Assembly (NCBI RefSeq): GCF_029537735.1
Contig: NZ_JARPUQ010000001.1
Span: 1,274,696-1,338,695 of the forward strand
Source: Robiginitalea aestuariiviva
GTDB lineage: Bacteria > Bacteroidota > Bacteroidia > Flavobacteriales > Flavobacteriaceae
DNA: 64,000 nucleotides
Direction of reading: 5' to 3'
Shown here piece after piece: positions 63,467-64,000 of the stretch. Both the position numbers and the translations under genes were made by a program. Numbering within the stretch: the stretch's first letter is position 1; the number at the start of each line of letters is the position of its first letter. The notes below the pieces were generated by a model. It saw only the letters and a list, made by a program, of their open reading frames with translations. It was not told the DNA's origin and made no database searches.

Positions 63467-63547
63467 TTACGGGCGGCGGCGGCGCACACGGGGATACGGG
63501 AAAGTGGCCTTTCCTGTGGAGTCGTATATGTGGGCGCTCGTATTCAT
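63467..63547 (-). CDS. Candidate arginine leader peptide (26 codons)
   Basis: A small ORF found by reading the minus strand upstream of the arginine operon. ATG is at 63545-63547 and TAA at 63467-63469. The peptide starts MNTSAHIYD and ends PRVRRRRP: five arginine codons (CGT, then four CGC) in the last seven residues. A Bacteroidetes-type promoter box lies just upstream, so the ORF would begin about ten bases into the transcript. Placement, size and arginine-rich end fit a ribosome-stalling leader that senses charged Arg-tRNA. No strong terminator hairpin was found between it and the GNAT gene; there is only an eight-T run at 63404-63411 after a GC-rich stretch, so the mechanism is open. Confidence 0.7.
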   Translation of the reverse strand: MNTSAHIYDSTGKATFPYPRVRRRRP

Positions 63548-63561
63548 GAGGGTTAAATGTA

Positions 63562-63588
63562 CAAATATTATTTAATCCCCTCTTTTAA
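63562..63588 (-). promoter_or_regulatory. Candidate promoter of the arginine operon
   Basis: Minus strand TTAAAAG (63588-63582) and TAATATTTG (63570-63562), the latter a TAnnTTTG box with one extra base. The 18-base offset matches the second susC promoter. It ends 14 bases before the leader ORF start. Confidence 0.5.
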
Positions 63589-64000
63589 CCGCCGGATTTT
63601 TGACAAAATCAAACAAATCTTGCCGCAACCGGAATAATTCATAACTCATCAGGGCAAATACTGTAAAGTATTCAAGAAAGAGCCAGAAGGGTTTCTCCAG
63701 GACCTGCCCGGGTTCATAGGCCGTATAGGATAACGCTACCAGTGCGGACCACACCAGCAGAAAGCGAAAACGGGTAAACAGGCTAAGGGTGAGCGGGAAC
63801 ACCAGGTACCAGGGGTGCACCACCGCTGCGGTCAGGTAGTAGGTGGCCACCACCGCCAGGGCCCCTGTAAACCAGAAGCGAGCCTCCCGCATCCGGGGGT
63901 GCAGGCAAAGCAACCCGGCTACCCCGGCGGCGGCCCAGGGCGCATAACGCCCATAGGCGGCTATAAATTCCCAGGGTTTGGCCCCCTGGCTTACCGCTAT
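63572..64000 (-). CDS. Polytopic membrane protein, C-terminal part (glycosyltransferase-like)
   Basis: The frame is open from the right edge to TAA at 63572-63574, so at least 143 residues are present and the start lies beyond the window. Readable features are QGAKPWEFIAAYGRYAP, several hydrophobic helices (WFTGALAVVATYYLTAAVVH, FPLTLSLFTRFRFLLVWSAL) and a last helix before LRQDLFDFVKNP. The AVVHPWYLVFPLTLSLF segment resembles the C-terminal part of polyprenol-linked mannosyltransferase-type (GT-C) proteins of Flavobacteria. The exact family needs the missing N terminus. Confidence 0.6.
   Translation of the reverse strand: MAVSQGAKPWEFIAAYGRYAPWAAAGVAGLLCLHPRMREARFWFTGALAVVATYYLTAAVVHPWYLVFPLTLSLFTRFRFLLVWSALVALSYTAYEPGQVLEKPFWLFLEYFTVFALMSYELFRLRQDLFDFVKNPAVKRGD

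Overview
The window is a chromosomal segment of a GC-rich member of the Bacteroidetes, most likely a marine Flavobacteriaceae bacterium (Robiginitalea-like; the genus is my inference). The evidence is two SusC/SusD pairs, a type IX secretion tail on an amylase, many lipoproteins, TAnnTTTG-type -7 boxes in place of E. coli-type promoters, few Shine-Dalgarno sequences, and an arginine operon with an ArgF'-type transcarbamylase. No tRNA, rRNA, insertion sequence, prophage or CRISPR array was seen.

Layout. (1) 1-5.7 kb: an HD-domain/PycTM membrane protein cut by the window edge, divergent from a large surface protein (metallophosphoesterase, then a kinase-like middle region, then an outer-membrane barrel), then a beta-propeller-like lipoprotein. 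(2) 5.9-7.5 kb: a sodium/solute symporter. (3) 24.7 down to 7.6 kb, minus strand: a SusC-SusD pair, three tandem ~1,100-residue FG-GAP/ASPIC lipoproteins, a vanadium-haloperoxidase/PAP2-type lipoprotein and a membrane-anchored GyrI-like protein, with a divergent LacI regulator at 25.0 kb. No glycoside hydrolase lies in this block and its substrate is unknown. (4) 26.1-44.4 kb: a starch/maltodextrin locus. SusC-SusD-SusE, a T9SS-secreted amylase and a small lipoprotein run on the minus strand. A second LacI regulator, beta-phosphoglucomutase, GH65 maltose phosphorylase and two GH13 enzymes run on the plus strand. (5) 44.5-50.4 kb: housekeeping genes (GDPD, HI0933-type flavoprotein, aquaporin and glycerol kinase, DUF1697, TspO). 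(6) 50.5-54.5 kb: mevalonate decarboxylase, a mevalonate-kinase-like GHMP kinase, a UbiA prenyltransferase and a 23S rRNA pseudouridine synthase. (7) 63.5 down to 54.5 kb, minus strand: a tightly coupled arginine operon (GNAT, argG, argC, proC, argD, argF', argB, argE, then argH), preceded by an unannotated 26-codon ORF whose peptide ends in RVRRRRP, a candidate arginine leader peptide. (8) The right edge holds the C-terminal part of a polytopic membrane protein.

How the genes work together. In the maltodextrin locus, surface amylase and SusCDE would bind, cut and import oligosaccharides. The periplasmic GH13 enzymes would shorten them, maltose phosphorylase would split maltose into glucose and beta-glucose-1-phosphate, and PgmB would make glucose-6-phosphate. 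The two LacI regulators have the same recognition-helix sequence. Both susC promoters carry a GAAAnCGTTnT element at almost the same distance upstream of the -7 box, so the two loci may share regulation. The most novel-looking items are the arginine leader ORF, the SusCD/triple-FG-GAP/haloperoxidase operon, and the phosphatase/kinase-like/barrel fusion.
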